From contig NZ_CP063767.1 in the NCBI RefSeq assembly GCF_015277515.1, positions 62,001-126,000 on the forward strand: DNA of 64,000 nucleotides. The letters are read 5' to 3'. A model generated the notes under the pieces. It was not told where the DNA came from, did no database searches, and saw nothing but the letters and a program-made list of their open reading frames with translations. The position numbers and the translations under genes are program-made. Below are positions 37,854 to 46,686 of this stretch, piece after piece (within the stretch, counting starts at the first letter, position 1; the number at the start of each line of letters is the position of its first letter). This DNA comes from Thermophilibacter immobilis. Its GTDB lineage: Bacteria; Actinomycetota; Coriobacteriia; Coriobacteriales; Atopobiaceae.

Positions 37854-39782
37854 CTATTGGATACTTTCGATGCCCTTAGTATACGGGCCTGCTGCTTGCG
37901 AAAAATTGTTTTCTATCAACTTTCGCGATTTTTGTAATTTTGACCGGTAGGCCAGAAGGCGCATGGCGTTTAAGATTACAACCAGGATACTGCCTTCGTG
38001 GACAAACATCCCGATGGCCATGTTCATCCATGAGCTGGCTAACACGCTGACCAGCAGGACGGCTACGACAGCCAGGGCGATGGTGATGTTCTCAATCATG
38101 TTCCGCCGGGTGGCCTTAGCCAGGGCCAGGGCCCGCGGAATCCGGTCAAAGCTGCCGTTCATGAGGACCACGTTTGAAGTCTCAATTGCCACGTCAGTCC
38201 CGCTGCCCATGGCAATCCCGATGTCTGCCCGGGCCAGTGACGGACTGTCGTTGATCCCGTCGCCGACAAAGGCCACGATTTCACCGGCTGCCTGCCGCTT
38301 TTTGACAAATTCGGCCTTGTCTTCTGGCAAAAGCTGGCCATATGCCTCAGTGAGGCCCAGTTCTTCCGCTACCAGGTCAACCGTCTTCTGGTTGTCACCG
38401 GACAAGAGGAGCAGGTTCTTGACGCCCAGCTTCTTTAAAGCAGCCAGGTCTTCCTTGACCCCGGCCCGGATCTCATCCTTTAAGCCTAAAGCAAGTTCCA
38501 GCTGCCCGTTAACAGCCACCAGAACCAGGGAATTACCAGCACTTGCCAGCTCTTCCATGTCCCTTTCCATTTCTTTTGTGACTGGGACATGGTACTGGTC
38601 AAGCAGGTAGCGGTTGCCGACCAGGACCTGCTGGCCAGCTACTTGAGCAACGATCCCGCCGCCCTGGAGGACCTGGGAAGCTTCAACTTCTTTAGCTTCC
38701 AGGTCTTCATAGTAGCCAGTGATGGCTTTCGCCAAAGGGTGGGCAGATTCTTTTTCCACGCTGACCAAAAGCTGTTCAGCCAGCTGGCCCTGGCCGTACT
38801 TTTTCACCTGGCTGACCCGGGGGTCGCCGTAAGTCAAGGTCCCGGTCTTGTCGAACATGATCGTGTCGACCTTGCTGAACTTGGTGATGACTTCACTGCC
38901 TTTAAAAAGGATCCCCTGCTTGGCCCCATTGCCGATTCCGGCCACGTTGGAGACCGGAACCCCGATAACCAAGGCACCCGGGCAGCCGAGAACCAGGATG
39001 GTTACAGCCAGTTCCAGGTCTTGGCTGATGAGGCCAACAATAATGGCCAGGAGCAGGACGACTGGGGTGTAGTACTTGGAGAAGCGGTCAATTAGACGCT
39101 CAGCCTGGGACTTGGAGTCCTGGGCTTCTTCGACCAGTTCGATGATCTTGCCAAAAGTCGTCTCATCCCCGACTTTTTCCGCCTTGATCCGGATGGTCCC
39201 GTTTTCCAAAATAGTACCGGCATAGACCGGGTCGCCGGGCTTTTTGCCTAAAGGCATGGATTCACCGGTAATGCTGGCTTCGTTGGCCGTCCCGGAACCG
39301 GAGACGACTTCCCCGTCAACCGGGATCTTGCCGCCGGTCTTGACCAAAAGGATGTCCCCTTCGTCCAGGTCGTCTAAGTCAACTTCTTCAAAGTCGCCGT
39401 CTGCCGTCTGCCGGAGGGCGGTTTCTGGCACCATCTCCACCAGTTCCTTGATGGCTGACCGGGTCTTGGCCAGGGTCTTTTGTTCAAGGTAAGCCCCAAA
39501 CAAGAAGAGGAAGGCCACGATGGCGGATTCTTCGAATTCCTGGATGACGAAGGCACCTAAGATGGCCAGGGTCACCAGCAAGTCGATACTGATGACTTTG
39601 ACTTTCAGGGCCTGCCAAGCGGATGCGGCGATCGGGAAGCCGCCGATGAGGGAGGCGGCCAGGAGCAGGCCGGACTCTGCTGTTTCACTTTTAAATAACC
39701 ATTTTGCGGCAAAGGCCAGGACGATTAAGATGCCCGTAGCGGCCGTCAGCCGGTTGCGATTTTTCATTAACCATTTTTGCAT
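37854..39782 (-). CDS. P1B-type metal-transporting ATPase with CPG motif
   Basis: The 642-residue pump has the P-type hallmarks TGESMP, DKTGTL (phosphorylated Asp), GDN-QKTV, and VGDGINDSPSLA, plus the P1B-specific SAHPLA. It begins directly with transmembrane helices, without an HMA domain. The membrane ion site reads LGCPGALVIGVPVSN, i.e. CPG instead of CPC, CPH or SPC. The transported metal therefore cannot be assigned. It is first of the operon ATPase-HMA-helical protein-Crp/Fnr. The start has AAGGAGG upstream and an FNR-like box at about -41.5. Confidence 0.9.
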   Translation of the reverse strand: MQKWLMKNRNRLTAATGILIVLAFAAKWLFKSETAESGLLLAASLIGGFPIAASAWQALKVKVISIDLLVTLAILGAFVIQEFEESAIVAFLFLFGAYLEQKTLAKTRSAIKELVEMVPETALRQTADGDFEEVDLDDLDEGDILLVKTGGKIPVDGEVVSGSGTANEASITGESMPLGKKPGDPVYAGTILENGTIRIKAEKVGDETTFGKIIELVEEAQDSKSQAERLIDRFSKYYTPVVLLLAIIVGLISQDLELAVTILVLGCPGALVIGVPVSNVAGIGNGAKQGILFKGSEVITKFSKVDTIMFDKTGTLTYGDPRVSQVKKYGQGQLAEQLLVSVEKESAHPLAKAITGYYEDLEAKEVEASQVLQGGGIVAQVAGQQVLVGNRYLLDQYHVPVTKEMERDMEELASAGNSLVLVAVNGQLELALGLKDEIRAGVKEDLAALKKLGVKNLLLLSGDNQKTVDLVAEELGLTEAYGQLLPEDKAEFVKKRQAAGEIVAFVGDGINDSPSLARADIGIAMGSGTDVAIETSNVVLMNGSFDRIPRALALAKATRRNMIENITIALAVVAVLLVSVLASSWMNMAIGMFVHEGSILVVILNAMRLLAYRSKLQKSRKLIENNFSQAAGPYTKGIESIQ

Positions 39783-39814
39783 TGATCTTTTGACCTCCTT
39801 GCTTTGATGCTTTT

Positions 39815-39856
39815 AATATACCGGGAAAGCAGGATTCCCCAATTGATTTCTATCAA
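39815..39856 (-). promoter_or_regulatory. FNR-type box and promoter of the metal ATPase operon
   Basis: TTGAT-TTCT-ATCAA at 39843-39856 is an exact match to the FNR/FLP consensus TTGAT-N4-ATCAA. On the minus strand a TATATT -10 box occupies 39820-39815. With a start seven bases further, the box centre falls at about -41.5, the class II position where Crp/Fnr proteins activate. Confidence 0.7.
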
Positions 39857-39969
39857 GGTCTGGCCACTTCCTTGTCCAAGGGACAGTAGTTCTGGAAATA
39901 ATAATCGTCTACATCACTGGCCTTTGCCAGGCGGATTGTAAAGCCATCTTTTTGCCAAGTTGTCTTCAT
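39853..39969 (-). pseudogene. GNAT acetyltransferase, 38-codon N-terminal fragment
   Basis: After a good ribosome binding site (AAAGGAGC) the frame reads MKTTWQKDGFTIRLAKASD and continues VDDYYFQNYCPLDKEVARP before a stop. This matches the first beta-alpha part of GNAT acetyltransferases (FTIRxAxxxD), but the rest of the gene is missing. The stop codon lies inside the FNR-type box, so the fragment was joined to the ATPase promoter region by a deletion or rearrangement. Confidence 0.55.
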
Positions 39970-39997
39970 GTGACTGTTGCTCCTTTCGTCCAGCCAG

Positions 39998-41526
39998 CTC
40001 TTTTTTCGTCCAATTTTGCCCGATCGGGACCCCGGACGTTCCTCTGGACCACCGCTACGCCGCGTAGCCCAGCGCCGCGCGGTGCTCCCTCAGCGTCCTC
40101 CATCCTAGCGCCTTCTTCGGCTTGCCGCCCCCGTGCCACTCGACGTGGGCGCCCAGCCTCTCGCGGAACTCCGCGAACGTCACGCCCCTCCAGTCGGTCC
40201 CGTGGAAGAAGTCGCTCTTGAGGGTGCCGAAGAACCCCTCGCACCTCGCGTTGTCCGGGCTCCTGGCCTTGCGCGACATCGAGCGCGCCGCGTGGCCGGC
40301 GGCGCACGCCGCCGCCCACTCGTCGGTCATGTACACCGCGCCCCCGTCGCTGTGCAGGACCAGCGGCCTCCCCTCCGTCGGGCGCACGGCGGCGACCAGG
40401 TCCCCGAGCGTGCCGAGCGCCGGCCCCGCGTCGGGGTGCGGGGACACCCTCCAGCACACCGGCCAGCCGTCGAAGCAGTCGACGGCCGCGCTGAGGTAGG
40501 CCTTGAAGCCGCCCAGCCGGAACTCGGTGACGTCGGTGACGCAGAGCAGGCCGGGCTCGGCGGCGTGGAAGTCGTGCGCCCCGTCCTCGCGGAGGGGCAG
40601 GTTGGCCGGCCTCTCGCCGCGCTCCCCGGCGTAGCTGCTGCACCTCGCCCTCCGTCGCACCTGGGCCGCCTTGCGGGGCACGAGGCCCTCCTCGCGCATC
40701 ACCCGGCGCACCACCTTCTCGGAGACGACGACCGGCGTGGCCATGTCGCCCTCCGCGAGGCCGCGCCAGGAGACCGGCTCGCCCTCCCCGCGCCTGAGGT
40801 CGGCCCACACGCTCTCGGAGCCGAAGGCGCCGCCGGACGCCTCGAAGGAGGCGCGGACGCGCGCCCTGAGGGCCGCCTCGGGGTCGGGCCGCGACAGCCT
40901 CGCCCGCTGCGAGAGGTAGGTGCTCTTGGGTATGGAGGGCGTCTCGCAGACGTCAGCGAGCCTCACCGCCGGGCTCGCCTCCCTGGCCGCCTGGCCCGCG
41001 AGGTACCTCTCCTCGCTGGTCAAAGAGCCAGGGCCGGGTGCTTTTAGGACGTCCAACACCGCCAGGGCCTCGGCGAGCCTGGCCTCGGCCACCCTCGCCC
41101 GCTCGGCCGGGTCCTCCGGCAGGTCGGCGCCCCAGTCGCGCCAGTCGGTCTGCCCCTCGCGCCCCTCGGTGCCGGCCAAGTCGGGCCCCCTTCCCTCCGT
41201 GCGCGCGCGTGCCGCGGGCCCGGGGCGGGGGCGCGCCCTCCGGTACGCGGGGCTGCCCTCGCCGTGGGCGCAGTGCATGCGGGAGGCCCGTTCGGGCATC
41301 TCGCGGGCGGCGAGCTCCCCCGCCTCCTCCATGCGCAGCCACCGTCTCAGGTTCCACTCGTTGGGGAACAGCGGGAGCCTGCGGCAGGCCTCCGCCACGC
41401 TCATCCCGCTACGGTGGAACTCCCAGAGTGTCCCCTCGCGCTCCCCTTTGGTATACATCCCGGGCTCCCTCCCGGACCAAGAAGGTCCGATCGTTCGTCC
41501 GGGGTCCCATTTTGAACGAAAGAGCA
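39998..41526 (-). mobile_element. IS3-family insertion sequence
   Basis: A transposase gene lies between imperfect inverted ends: both ends contain GCTCTTT outermost and GGGACCCCGGACG (40026-40038; complement at 41496-41508) further in. The GC content is high, unlike the Lactobacillus-like DNA on its left, so it probably comes from the actinobacterial host or a relative. No clear 3-4 bp target duplication is visible. Confidence 0.7.
40055..41458 (-). CDS. IS3-family transposase (IS150-like, single frame)
   Basis: The N-terminus is a helix-turn-helix (GTLWEFHRSGMSVAEACRRL, OrfA-like). The rve/DDE integrase core has Asp in CVTDVTEFRLGGF, Asp in VLHSDGGAVYMTDEW and Glu in NARCEGFFGTLKSDFF, then HVEWHGGGKPKKALGWRT, the standard C-terminal block. 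All three catalytic residues are present. OrfA and OrfB are in one frame, so no programmed frameshift is needed. The start at 41458 (MYTKGEREG) is preferred; an ATG 35 codons upstream would begin inside a terminator-like hairpin. Confidence 0.85.
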   Translation of the reverse strand: MYTKGEREGTLWEFHRSGMSVAEACRRLPLFPNEWNLRRWLRMEEAGELAAREMPERASRMHCAHGEGSPAYRRARPRPGPAARARTEGRGPDLAGTEGREGQTDWRDWGADLPEDPAERARVAEARLAEALAVLDVLKAPGPGSLTSEERYLAGQAAREASPAVRLADVCETPSIPKSTYLSQRARLSRPDPEAALRARVRASFEASGGAFGSESVWADLRRGEGEPVSWRGLAEGDMATPVVVSEKVVRRVMREEGLVPRKAAQVRRRARCSSYAGERGERPANLPLREDGAHDFHAAEPGLLCVTDVTEFRLGGFKAYLSAAVDCFDGWPVCWRVSPHPDAGPALGTLGDLVAAVRPTEGRPLVLHSDGGAVYMTDEWAAACAAGHAARSMSRKARSPDNARCEGFFGTLKSDFFHGTDWRGVTFAEFRERLGAHVEWHGGGKPKKALGWRTLREHRAALGYAA

Positions 41527-41542
41527 AATAATTGGACAAAAA

Positions 41543-41580
41543 AGTCCCTTCACGCTTAAACATGAAGGGACTCTTCTTTA
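41543..41580 (+). terminator. Hairpin at the right edge of the IS
   Basis: AGTCCCTTCA pairs with TGAAGGGACT around ten bases, followed by CTTCTTTA. It may shield the transposase from outside transcription. Confidence 0.6.
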
Positions 41581-41632
41581 TCTTAGTCGGTAACTTAGTC
41601 GCTTATCTTGGTCGGTTGACCGACTAAGTTAT
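41580..41632 (+). repeat. Direct repeat near the right end of the insertion
   Basis: Counterpart of 35440-35492 in the same orientation. It shares the uninterrupted stretch CGCTTATCTTGGTCGGT and ends in a dyad (CTTGGTCGG...CCGACTAAG). It ends 27 bases before the right junction. Confidence 0.65.
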
Positions 41633-41659
41633 TCTTTCGTCAGCACGGTCACGCATTCC

Positions 41660-44208
41660 ACATGGACGGCTGGGGCAACCTGGTCAAGAGCCCGTACACG
41701 AGCGGCGACCCCTACACGGGCATCTCGCGTATGTACCTCAAGTTCAAAAGCCAGCTCATGCCCTACATCTACACGAGCGCCGCGAGCGCGTCCAACATCG
41801 ACACGGGCAACGGCGACGAGGGCCTGCCCATGATCCGCGCCATGTTCCTCTACGACGACTCCGACTACGCGGCGAGCACCGCCACGCAGTATCAGTACCT
41901 GTTCGGTGACAGCTTCCTCGTGGCCCTGGTGTACCAGGACACTGCCGCTGACGATGCCGGCAACGACATCCGCAACAACATCTACCTGCCCGGTGACGCG
42001 GACCAGGTCTGGATCGACTACTTCACCGGCGAGCAGTACAGCGGTGGCCAGGTGCTCAATAACTTTGACGCCCCGCTGTGGAAGCTCCCGCTGTTCGTCA
42101 AGGGCAACGCGATCATCCCCATGTACGAGCCGAACAACAACCCCGTGGTCCCCTCGGACACCAACCCCGAGGGCCTGGACAAGACGCGGCGCACCACGGA
42201 GTTCTTTGCCATCGCGGGCGACGGGTCCTACACCTCCTACGAGGACGATGGCGCATCCATCAAAAACGACACGGACGAGTCCGACGGGGCCTACGGCACG
42301 ATCGACAACATCTCCTACGGCGACCACGTGAGCACGAGCTACAGCTCTCACGTGGGCGAGGATGGTACCGCGACCTTCACCATCGATGCCTCCACGGGCG
42401 GCTACGACGGGTATGACTCCAACCGCGCGAGTACCTTCGTGGTCAACGTGTCCCAGGAGCCCGATACGATCGTTGCCAGAAACGGCGATGCCGAGCTTAC
42501 GCAGATCGCGGTTTCCTCCAAGGACGAGTTCGACGCTGTCGAGCCGGCTGCGAGCGAGGCCGTCGTCTTCTATGACGAGGCCCCCAACCTCAATGCCACG
42601 CCCTCCGACGAGGACTTCTCCAACACCGAGATTACGACCACGCCCAAGCTCTACGTCAAGTTCGCCATGACCGACGTCCAGCAGAACGCCCAGATCCTGA
42701 CGCTCACGGGCTTCGTCAATGACGGCGAGATTTCTGCGGACACCTTGAACGAGCACCTGGACGCGCCGGAGAATCTCACGGATACCTCCAGCACTCCCAC
42801 GAGCATTTCGCTTGCTTGGGACGAAGTAAGGGCAGGGGAGAGCGACGAGAATTCTGAGAGTGCTACAAGTTATGAGCTCTTGATTGATGGCCAGATCTTC
42901 AACGTGGGAAGTGCGACTGATTTTGTCCACGAAGATCTCGCCTATAACAGCACGCATACGTATCAAGTTCGTGCGCGCAATGCCAACGGCTACTCCGTGT
43001 GGAGCCCGGAGCAGAGCTTTGCCTCCAAACCCGATCCTTGGCGTAACGCCCCGGTTCCCGTTGCAGCAGACTGGGATGGAGGCTATTACAGCAACAGCGT
43101 CGAGAGCCGCGCGTTTGACCACTCGGTCGATGACAATCTCTTCCATACCGATTCGAATGCCATTGATCATGCCCTGACACTTGATTACGGTAGCGCGTAT
43201 GAGTTCAATACGTTCGAGTATTATCCGCGTGCCAATGCAGGAAATGGCACCGTTACCAAGATGAAGATAGAGACGAGCCTTGACGGCAACCATTGGGCCG
43301 AGCAGACGGTCGAATGGGAGAAGAGCAGCGATGTCAAGACCGTTGACCTGGGGACTCACTTCTCGTCGCGATATGTCAAACTGACTCCACTCGCAAGTGT
43401 GGGCGGTTACTTCTCAGCCTCTGAACTGGCCTTTTATAAGAAAGACGGAACAAGTGGGTATGAGGTGGGGTCCCTTGACCATCATGAGAGCGTAACCGAC
43501 ACCGATTATGGAAATCTGAGCCAGGTTATTGGCAAGGAGAATCGGGATCCGCATGCGGATGATTTCAAGACAAATGTCTCGAATCGTTCCGTCGATTTCA
43601 ACGGCAACGGAGTCTATGACGTTTATGATCTCTCGTTTACGATGACCAAGCTTGACGGTGGTACCCAGAAGAAGGGCGAAATCGGCGGGGAGCTCGCCGT
43701 CATCCCCAGCTCCACCGCAGTCAAGGTGGGAGACGTCATTACGGTCGACCTCTATGCCGATGGTGTTCAAAACGCCAACGCGCTCGGAGCCCTCGTGAAC
43801 TTCAACAGCTCCCAGTTTGAATTCGTGGCCGGAAGCGTCGCTCAGAGTCCCCACATCTCTGGTATGGAGAACCGTTCCATTGCTGTCACGGACTTCACAG
43901 ACGGAATGCAGACGGTGAACCTTGCCTTTGCCAACAGGGGCGATAAGGCTCTGTACAATGGCTCGGGCATGGTCGCGAGCTTCCAACTCCGCGCAAAGGC
44001 CGACGGTGACGTTGCCCTGCCTTCGACCACCTATCTTGTCGGCCCCGGCTTCGACTACGTGGAGGATTCAAGCGACGGCAGCGTCGAGTTCCCCGACGTC
44101 CCCGAGCCCACGGCAGCCGAGTATGCCCAGGATGCCTTTGACATCACAATGACCAACGACGAGCGCACGACCGATGACGGCACCAACGTCACCAAGCTCA
44201 TCCAGTAG
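41660..44208 (+). pseudogene. GH31 glycosidase, middle fragment
   Basis: The frame resumes with MDGWGNLVKSPYTSGDPYTG, the continuation of the GH31 barrel and its C-terminal beta domains (to about residue 340 of this fragment). Further modules follow: fibronectin III (about 368-455), an F5/8-type carbohydrate-binding domain (about 460-590), an EF-hand/dockerin-like loop NGNGVYDVYDLS (about 645) and a cohesin-like domain (about 676-809). It ends at an in-frame TAG (44206-44208), after which the same frame stays open. It has no start signal of its own, since the insertion cut it from its promoter. Confidence 0.85.
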
Positions 44209-46557
44209 AAGTCCTACGCCGGCCTGTTCGACGGCGGCGAGACGACTAACGACTTCGAATTCCTCTGGGACACCGATGTCAACCGCATTGACGGTGAGCT
44301 CCCCAGCTACGTGACGCTGCCCACCACGCTGCGCTTCTCCTTCAAGGAGCCCTCTAAGCTCGACAACGTCCAGATCGTCAACCGGCCAAGCGGAAATGGT
44401 TCCGTAGCTACCATGAAGGCGACCATCACCTTCGAGGATGGCACCACACAGGAGTTCGCAGGCGGGGACTTCGATACGAGACAGAGCGTGTACACGCTCC
44501 CCGTGGACGAGTCCAACAAGGACAAGCTGGTCACCAACGTCAACATCACACCGCTTGCGGCAGCGGGAACGGCTGCTGGCGACAACCCCTCAAACCGCAT
44601 GCTCACGCTGCGCGAGATCAACTTCAACTACATCACAGGAGTCGACGAGGTCACGGGCGTTCGGCTGGGTGATAACGCCACGAGCATCTACGTGGGCGAC
44701 CTCGCTCCGGTCACCGCAACGGTCCTGCCCGACACGATCGACTTCCCGTACTTCACGGTCACCAGCTCCGACGATTCCATCGCGAGCGTCACGCAGGCAC
44801 AGTCCGGCGACGACGTGCTTAACTTCGTGCGCGGCAACGCCCCTGGCATCGTGACCATCACGGTCGCCTCCGTGCTCGACTCCACCAAGAGCGCCTCCTA
44901 TGAGCTCATGGTCAACGAAGGCGTGGACGTCTCCGCGCTCCAGGCGGCCCTCCATGATGCGGCCGTCTACTCTCGCTATACCTATACCGAGGAGAGCTAC
45001 GCGGCGCTCGCCGATGCCGTTCAGGTCGGAACCGAACTGCTCGCCTCAGACGAGTACACGGCTACCGACATCGCGGCCGCTACGGGGGACATCCGCAATG
45101 CCATCGACGCCTTGGTGGTCAAACCCCTGAACGAGGCTAACCTGATCAACACGAGCGCCGATACGGACGTCACGGTCATTGACGCCACGAGTGAGGCTGG
45201 CTTTGAGGGCAACGCCAAGGAGAACGTGCTTGACTACGACAACGGGACCCTTTGGCACAGTGACTACCTCCACAGTGCGGGCCTTCCACAGAGCCTGACC
45301 TTCGACCTCGGTGACACGTACGACCTCACTGATGTCACGTTCCTCCCACGCCAGTCCAACGGTAAGACCGACGTCCTCGAGGTCAACGCATACGTGGCCA
45401 CGAACGGCGACTCCGAGGGCCTGACCCGCTCCAAAGCCCAGGACGATGACGGATACACCCTCTTGGGAACTTATACCTTCGAGGGCGGTGATGGTGTGAG
45501 CCGTGCCATCTTCCGTCGTGCGAGCTTTGCCCCCACGGCCGCACGCTACGTGAGGTTTGAGGTCACCAAGGATGTGAACCCTACGGCCGCCAGCCTGTCC
45601 GAGATTCGCTTCTACGGTACCAAGCACGAGGAGCCTGCCTCGGTGGTCAAGGATGACCTCCAGGTCCTCGTCGACAAGATCACCGACGAGAACCTCGTCG
45701 AGTCCGACTACACGGCCGACAGCTGGACCCCGTTCGAGAACGCCCTGGCCGACGCCCAGCGCCTGCTTGACACCGATGACGCCACGCAGGCCGAGGTGGA
45801 CGCCGCGACAACGGCGCTCCAGGCCGCTCGCGACGAGCTGATCGAGGACGTTGCCCCGCCCGTGGAGAATCCGGACAAGTCCGCCCTCCAGGGCCTGATC
45901 AGCAAGGTCTCCAACCTCTCGGCTGCGGGCAAGCCCGACGATGTGGTCACGGAGTACCGTGCGGCGCTCACCAACGCGCTGGCCGTTCTGGCAAACGGCG
46001 ACGCCACGCAGGTCCAGATTAATGATGCCCACACGCGTCTGAGCACCGCCGCGAGCAACCTCGTGGCAGCGCCTGTCGAGGTGGACAAGAGCGACCTCCA
46101 GCCGCTCATTGACGTGGCTTCGAACATGAGCACCGAGGGTATGCCGGCGGATCTGGTTACCGAGTTCCAGGATGCGCTCGAGAACGCCAAGGCCGCCCTG
46201 GCCGATGACGACGCCACGGAGGATGAGGTCAACGCTGCCTTCGTGCGTCTCCAGAAGGTCATGAACGAAATCCTTCTGGCCGGTGGCGGCACCGACAATG
46301 GTGATGGCACCAATGGCGGAAACGGCGACAACGGCGGATACGACAACGGTGGCGGCTCCCATGGTGGTGCCGGCAACAAGGGCGATACCAACAACGGCGG
46401 GAAGAAGCCGGGCGTTCCCAACACGGGTGATGCCACCAGCCTGCCCCTCATCATCGGCATCGTGGTTGTGGGTATTGCAGCCGTAGGCGCGGGCATCGGT
46501 CTTCGTCTCAGGAATAGCCGAACGCCTGGTAAGGATTCTCGTCATCTCAAGAGCTAA
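44209..46557 (+). pseudogene. GH31 glycosidase, 3' fragment with cell-wall anchor
   Basis: Same frame as the middle fragment, separated only by an amber codon. It begins KSYAGLFDGGETTNDFEF and contains an Ig-like Big_2 domain (from about 44650), a FIVAR repeat (44930-45120), a second F5/8-type domain (45140-45625) and three more FIVAR repeats (45650-46275). A Gly/Asn-rich spacer follows, then a sortase signal VPNTG (46414-46428) with hydrophobic helix and basic tail. It shows that the intact protein was a sortase-anchored multimodular surface enzyme of about 2,235 residues. An ATG at 44311 could in theory restart translation, but without a signal peptide the product would not be exported. Confidence 0.85.
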
Positions 46558-46596
46558 AGAAAGGTTTTAGAAGGAAGGATCTGTTGATCTTCAGGG

Positions 46597-46625
46597 GCCC
46601 CGGGCAATAGCTCGGGGCTCTTCTG
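46597..46625 (+). terminator. Terminator of the GH31 gene
   Basis: GCCCCGGGC and GCTCGGGGC form a stem with a small loop, followed by TCTTCT. It is 40 bases after the stop codon. Confidence 0.7.
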
Positions 46626-46686
46626 CTGCCCAGCATATTCAAACATGCATATTTATTGGGCACGCAGCGCTTATCCCTGCAGTCTA

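Larger units (their letters stand above)
35223..41659. mobile_element. 6.4-kb composite insertion in the GH31 gene, carrying a Lactobacillus-like metal cassette and an IS3-family element
   Basis: The insertion is bounded by a 6-bp direct repeat ACATGG (35217-35222 and 41660-41665). Removing it together with one repeat copy restores a continuous GH31 frame (LMLDMDGWGNLV). From left to right it holds a mobile-element end (35223-35650), lower-GC DNA with Lactobacillaceae-like genes (35651-39980), a high-GC IS3-family element (about 39998-41526), and a second end segment. Similar 53-bp sequences lie near both ends in direct orientation. No long terminal inverted repeats of the whole unit are visible. 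Confidence 0.8.

Noticed and set aside
37906-37919. Second FNR-like site (TTGTTTTCTATCAA)
   Set aside because: Only one half matches, and it lies inside the C-terminal codons of the ATPase gene.
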